Part shown: piece after piece, positions 40,327 to 42,527 of the stretch
Position numbering within the stretch: the stretch's first letter is position 1
Layout: the number at the start of each line of letters is the position of its first letter
From: Acutalibacter sp. 1XD8-33
GTDB lineage: Bacteria > Bacillota > Clostridia > Oscillospirales > Acutalibacteraceae
Assembly: GCF_003612555.1 (NCBI RefSeq)
Contig: NZ_RAZF01000026.1
Location: 1-42,527 of the forward strand
Direction: 5' to 3'
Length of the DNA: 42,527 nucleotides
The notes under the pieces: generated by a model
The model's input: only the letters and a program-made list of their open reading frames with translations
What the model was told of the DNA's origin: nothing
Database searches by the model: none
Position numbers and translations under genes: made by a program

Positions 40327-40388
40327 CTTTAACACAATTATACACTTGCCGCGTGTTAAAGTAAAGAATAAAGCGGAACTTTAACACA
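40327..40388. promoter_or_regulatory. Three evenly spaced operators with divergent promoters
   Basis: CTTTAACAC at 40327-40335, its complement GTGTTAAAG at 40353-40361, and CTTTAACAC at 40379-40387 repeat every 26 bases in alternating orientation. On the minus strand, TTTACT-N17-TATAAT lies across them and would drive the lipoprotein. The third site lies against the XRE ribosome site. Binding by the XRE protein is the likeliest reading. Confidence 0.72.
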
Positions 40389-40404
40389 CAGGAGGGAAGC
40401 CGCA

Positions 40405-40650
40405 TTGAAGATTTACGAATACAAAGGCCGAAAGAACCTTTGCGGGCGGCGGGTAAAAGAAGCCCGCGCCCGCAGGGACATAACGCAAGCCGAGCTTGCC
40501 GCCCGCTTGCAGATTGCAGGGGTAACAATGGAGCGGGACAGCGTAAGCCGAATTGAGATCGGGACCCGCTTTGTTACCGACTACGAATTGACTGTGCTTG
40601 CAAAGGTGCTGGGCGTGTCTATGGAACGGCTGACAGAACAGGAAGATTAA
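40405..40650 (+). CDS. XRE-family helix-turn-helix regulator
   Basis: An 81-residue protein from a TTG start behind GGAGGG. The HTH of the Cro/CI type is clear (VKEARARRDITQAELAARLQ, DSVSRIEIGTRFVTDYELTV). There is no C-terminal protease domain, so it is a compact Cro-like or small repressor. It presumably represses itself and the divergent lipoprotein gene through the CTTTAACAC sites. Confidence 0.88.
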   Translation: MKIYEYKGRKNLCGRRVKEARARRDITQAELAARLQIAGVTMERDSVSRIEIGTRFVTDYELTVLAKVLGVSMERLTEQED

Positions 40651-40683
40651 AAGCCCGCCGGGAATGGAACCCGGCGGGCTTTT
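40649..40683. terminator. Bidirectional terminator between XRE and minus-strand gene
   Basis: A 12-bp stem (AAGCCCGCCGGG / CCCGGCGGGCTT), flanked by A on the left and T on the right, begins at the XRE stop. It can stop transcription from both the XRE gene and the convergent gene at 40694. The stem is the same as in the late terminator at 39488. Confidence 0.88.
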
Positions 40684-40693
40684 GTGTTAAGTA

Positions 40694-41248
40694 TCAGCAG
40701 ACGAACACGCCCAGGGGGGAGCCGCCCGCAGAACGCCAGCCCCGGCGGTGAATATCGGAAAGGCGGACCCGTTCGGGCTTGCCGGGGCGTTCGTCCCAGC
40801 GAATCAAGGCGAAAACGCCGCCGCGGGTGAAGCGTCCGGCGGGTTCGTCGCAGAATCCGACGACCGTTCCGCCCTGAACGGGATAGCAAGCCCCGCACAC
40901 GCATTCGACGCGCTGACCCAGCATGACAATAACTGTGCCGTCGTCGGCGGGCTGGGAGATCGTCACGATTTTAGAGGGGGCCGCGTCCCCTGCAACGGGC
41001 GCGGGGGCGGCGGGTTCCTCTTTCTGCTGAACTTCATATTCAGCGCGGAAAACGGGGGCCATAGAATAACGATCAGGAATAACATATTCGCCGCGTTCGT
41101 CGCTGAAAAGCTTTGTACGGCGGGTTTCGCCGTCCCGCTCGAATGTAACGGTTTTTTCAGTGCGCTTCACAATTTTAATTGTGAATATGCAGTTATGGTC
41201 ACACGCGCTTGTGTCAAAGTATTCCTTACCGATTTCAAATTTTTTCAT
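40694..41248 (-). CDS. Mobile-element accessory protein of unknown function
   Basis: A 184-residue protein on the minus strand with a GGAGG site. The start (KKFEIGKEYFDTSACDHNC) followed by IFTIKIVKRTEKTVTF and YSMAPVFRAEY is a pattern I associate with accessory proteins of gut conjugative elements and plasmids. After an Ala/Pro linker, a second beta-rich domain has ECVCGACY. The role is unknown. Confidence 0.65.
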   Translation of the reverse strand: MKKFEIGKEYFDTSACDHNCIFTIKIVKRTEKTVTFERDGETRRTKLFSDERGEYVIPDRYSMAPVFRAEYEVQQKEEPAAPAPVAGDAAPSKIVTISQPADDGTVIVMLGQRVECVCGACYPVQGGTVVGFCDEPAGRFTRGGVFALIRWDERPGKPERVRLSDIHRRGWRSAGGSPLGVFVC

Positions 41249-41296
41249 TTTGATTACCTCCATATATGAAACGAAATGTTTTAGTTACTTTTTTAC

Positions 41297-41324
41297 CGTG
41301 TCGGCCCCCTTTTCGTGTCGGCCC
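41297..41324. repeat. Short direct repeat in leader of minus gene
   Basis: CGTGTCGGCCC occurs at 41297-41307 and 41314-41324, a 17-base period, in the 5' leader of the gene at 41248. It may be a regulatory or RNA element, or a duplication with no function. Confidence 0.35.
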
Positions 41325-41401
41325 GTAAGGTTGGCCCCCGCCATATTCTTAACGCCCCGGCAGGTGGGCGGCTTATGTTTCCCTCTTTCTGTCTTTTATT
41401 A

Positions 41402-41489
41402 TATACTAACGTTAGTATAATAGCAAGATGGAATTTTGCACAAATATACTAACGTTAGTATGTACAATATTTATACTTGCGTTAGTATA
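41402..41489. promoter_or_regulatory. Three palindromic RHH operators with divergent promoters
   Basis: TATACTAACGTTAGTATA is an exact 18-bp palindrome at 41402-41419. It recurs with one mismatch at 41445-41462 and with two central mismatches at 41472-41489. A + strand promoter TTGCGT-N17-TATAAT (41477-41505) overlaps the third copy. A - strand promoter TTGCTA-N17-TATAAT (41426-41398) contains the first copy in its spacer. Both flanking genes would thus be repressed together. Confidence 0.82.
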
Positions 41490-41531
41490 GAAAGCGTGGT
41501 ATAATGGAAAACAAAAACGGAGGTGGAGCAA

Positions 41532-41747
41532 ATGCCCGGAAAATACGAAACACCGCGCGGAAAAGCCGCAACAGACGCGAAGCGAAGATATTATGAAAAA
41601 ACCTATGATCGACTTTATCCGGCGGTCAAAAAAGGGAAAAAGGAACTTTACATTGCCGCGGCAAAGGCTACTGGAAAGTCGCTGAATGAATGGATAGAAA
41701 CAACGCTTGACGCGGCGGCGGGAATTGGGGGAAAAGATCATGAATGA
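41532..41747 (+). CDS. Arc-like ribbon-helix-helix regulator/antitoxin
   Basis: A 71-residue protein from ATG 41532 with GGAGGTGG. After a basic N-terminal arm (ETPRGKAATDAKRRYYEKTY) comes a short strand (YDRLYPAVKKG), then two helices (KKELYIAAAKATGKSLNEWI), the RHH fold of Arc-type repressors and antitoxins. It overlaps the next gene by eight bases and has an operator array directly upstream, as autoregulated antitoxins do. Confidence 0.82.
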   Translation: MPGKYETPRGKAATDAKRRYYEKTYDRLYPAVKKGKKELYIAAAKATGKSLNEWIETTLDAAAGIGGKDHE

Positions 41748-42015
41748 ATGCAAAGTGTTCTTTCACCCCGCTTTTGCGGAAGCAGTTAAGGACGTGGCAA
41801 AATTAGACGAAGAGCGGACGCGCCTTCAAACAGTCATGGAAAACAATACATTCGAGCGGGTACGAAGAATTATTGAAACACAACCATTGAGGACGCGAAC
41901 CGCGCTTTATTGGTCCATTTACAAAGCTACTTGCGCCGGGCAGGATTTTTCCCGTGTGGATTCGATGAAGGATATAGCGGATATATACACCCAGTTCAAC
42001 GGGCAAGGCGATTGA
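41740..42015 (+). CDS. Partner of the RHH protein, unknown (possible toxin)
   Basis: A 91-residue protein from ATG 41740 with GGGGGAAAA, overlapping the RHH gene by eight bases. It starts with a strand-like NECKVFFHPAF, followed by long helices (DVAKLDEERTRLQTVM, FERVRRIIETQPL). The size and coupling suit a toxin-antitoxin pair, but no catalytic motif of RelE, MazF or PIN toxins is evident. It may equally be a helper of a mobile element. Confidence 0.65.
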   Translation: MNECKVFFHPAFAEAVKDVAKLDEERTRLQTVMENNTFERVRRIIETQPLRTRTALYWSIYKATCAGQDFSRVDSMKDIADIYTQFNGQGD

Positions 42016-42022
42016 AACGTAA

Positions 42023-42054
42023 AAAGGCGGCGGGCATTACGCCCGCCGCCTTTG
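42023..42054 (+). terminator. Intrinsic terminator after the RHH operon
   Basis: AAAGGCGGCGGGC / GCCCGCCGCCTTT form a perfect 13-bp stem with a 5-base loop. The T run is short (TTTGCTT), but the A/T ends of the stem compensate. It separates the RHH pair from the transposase gene. Confidence 0.85.
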
Positions 42055-42075
42055 CTTATGGAGGAAATAAAGAAT

Positions 42076-42527
42076 ATGAACTATAAAGGGAATCAACATT
42101 TGAAGTGGGAAGATCGGCTTTCCATTGAACGTATGCTAAAAATAAAAACGCCGAAACCGAAAATTGCGGAAGCTTTAGGCGTTTGCCTGAAAACTGTATA
42201 CAATGAAATTGCGCGGGGAATGTGCGAACAGCTTACAAGCGAACTGGAACCCGTATTGCGGTATTGTGCGGACGTTGCAGAACGGAAGTATCAAGAGCAT
42301 TTGCGGGCAAAGGGACCGGACATAAAGCTGGGGAAAGACTTTGCCTTTGCGGAGTATATCGAAGAACAGATTATTGAAAAGAAGAGGTCCCCCGGCGCGG
42401 CTTTGGCGCAAATTGCGATTGACGGAATGGAGTTCGACACCCATATTTGCGAAACAACCCTTTATAACTGGATTTATCGGGGCGACATTTTCTTGAATGT
42501 TACGGCGGAACACCTTTTGTATAAAGG
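42076..42527 (+). CDS. IS30-family-like transposase, N-terminal part
   Basis: Open from an ATG behind GAGGAAATAA to the window edge; 150 codons are visible. The first 50 residues hold the IS30-type HTH (YKGNQHLKWEDRLSIERMLK then IAEALGVCLKTVYNEIARG). A second part (SPGAALAQIAID, TLYNWIYRGDIF) matches the linker ahead of the DDE catalytic domain. The catalytic residues are beyond the window. No inverted repeat is seen upstream, so whether it is a complete IS or a phage-borne recombinase cannot be decided. Confidence 0.78.
   Translation, partial: MNYKGNQHLKWEDRLSIERMLKIKTPKPKIAEALGVCLKTVYNEIARGMCEQLTSELEPVLRYCADVAERKYQEHLRAKGPDIKLGKDFAFAEYIEEQIIEKKRSPGAALAQIAIDGMEFDTHICETTLYNWIYRGDIFLNVTAEHLLYK

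Noticed and set aside
1-42527. tRNA genes and CRISPR arrays
   Set aside because: No cloverleaf-like sequence with a T-loop GTTCGA pattern and no regularly spaced direct repeats with spacers were seen.

Overview
The window is most of a temperate-type contractile-tailed (myovirus) phage or prophage. It has moderately high GC content and strong AGGAGG-type ribosome binding sites. Genes are packed head to tail with ATGA overlaps. The gene set (recU, a LL-H-type holin, PBSX-type and Nu1-type small terminases) points to a Clostridia host, probably a gut Oscillospiraceae-like Firmicute. That host call is an inference from style and gene families, not from a match. The left edge cuts a replication gene and the right edge cuts an IS30-like transposase gene.

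Layout. 1-9.8 kb is the early region, all on +: a HUH-type rolling-circle Rep (5' cut), a radical SAM protein, an HD-domain protein, RecU, an N4/N6 DNA methyltransferase, a frameshifted phage Dam methyltransferase, an ASCH protein, several small unknowns, a ParA/ParB partition pair with a perfect inverted repeat between them, and an ArpU/sigma-like late regulator. 9.8-10 kb holds an extended -10 promoter followed by two hairpins. 10-19.8 kb is packaging and head: two small-terminase-like genes, GpA-type large terminase, lambda-type portal, ClpP-type protease with a nested scaffold start, decoration protein D, major capsid E and connector/tail completion genes. 19.8-31.8 kb is a P2-like contractile tail: sheath, tube, chaperone E/E' joined by a T TTT TTA -1 frameshift, a promoter-gene-terminator moron, tape measure, and X, D, V, U, W, J, I, H.

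31.8-35.6 kb is a complete diversity-generating retroelement (DGR): avd, template repeat (TR), structured spacer, reverse transcriptase, and a target tail-fibre gene with the variable repeat (VR). Over the 95-nt TR/VR core, all 15 differences fall on adenines of the TR (15 of 22 A changed, 0 of 73 non-A changed). This is the signature of adenine-specific mutagenic retrohoming. Unusually, the VR lies in the middle of the target protein, ahead of Fn3/Ig-like modules.

35.6-39.5 kb holds a fibre accessory gene, small membrane proteins, a two-enzyme endolysin with SH3-like modules, and the holin. 39.5-42.5 kb is accessory: a minus-strand lipoprotein and an XRE regulator sharing an operator region with three evenly spaced sites, a minus-strand mobile-element gene divergent from an Arc-like ribbon-helix-helix regulator with three palindromic operators, and the start of an IS30-like transposase gene.

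Together the genes describe a phage that replicates from a plasmid-like HUH Rep, may be partitioned as an episome by ParAB, diversifies its receptor-binding fibre with a DGR, and carries cargo genes expressed outside the late operon. No integrase, tRNA or CRISPR array is visible. The phage-plasmid lifestyle is therefore a hypothesis.
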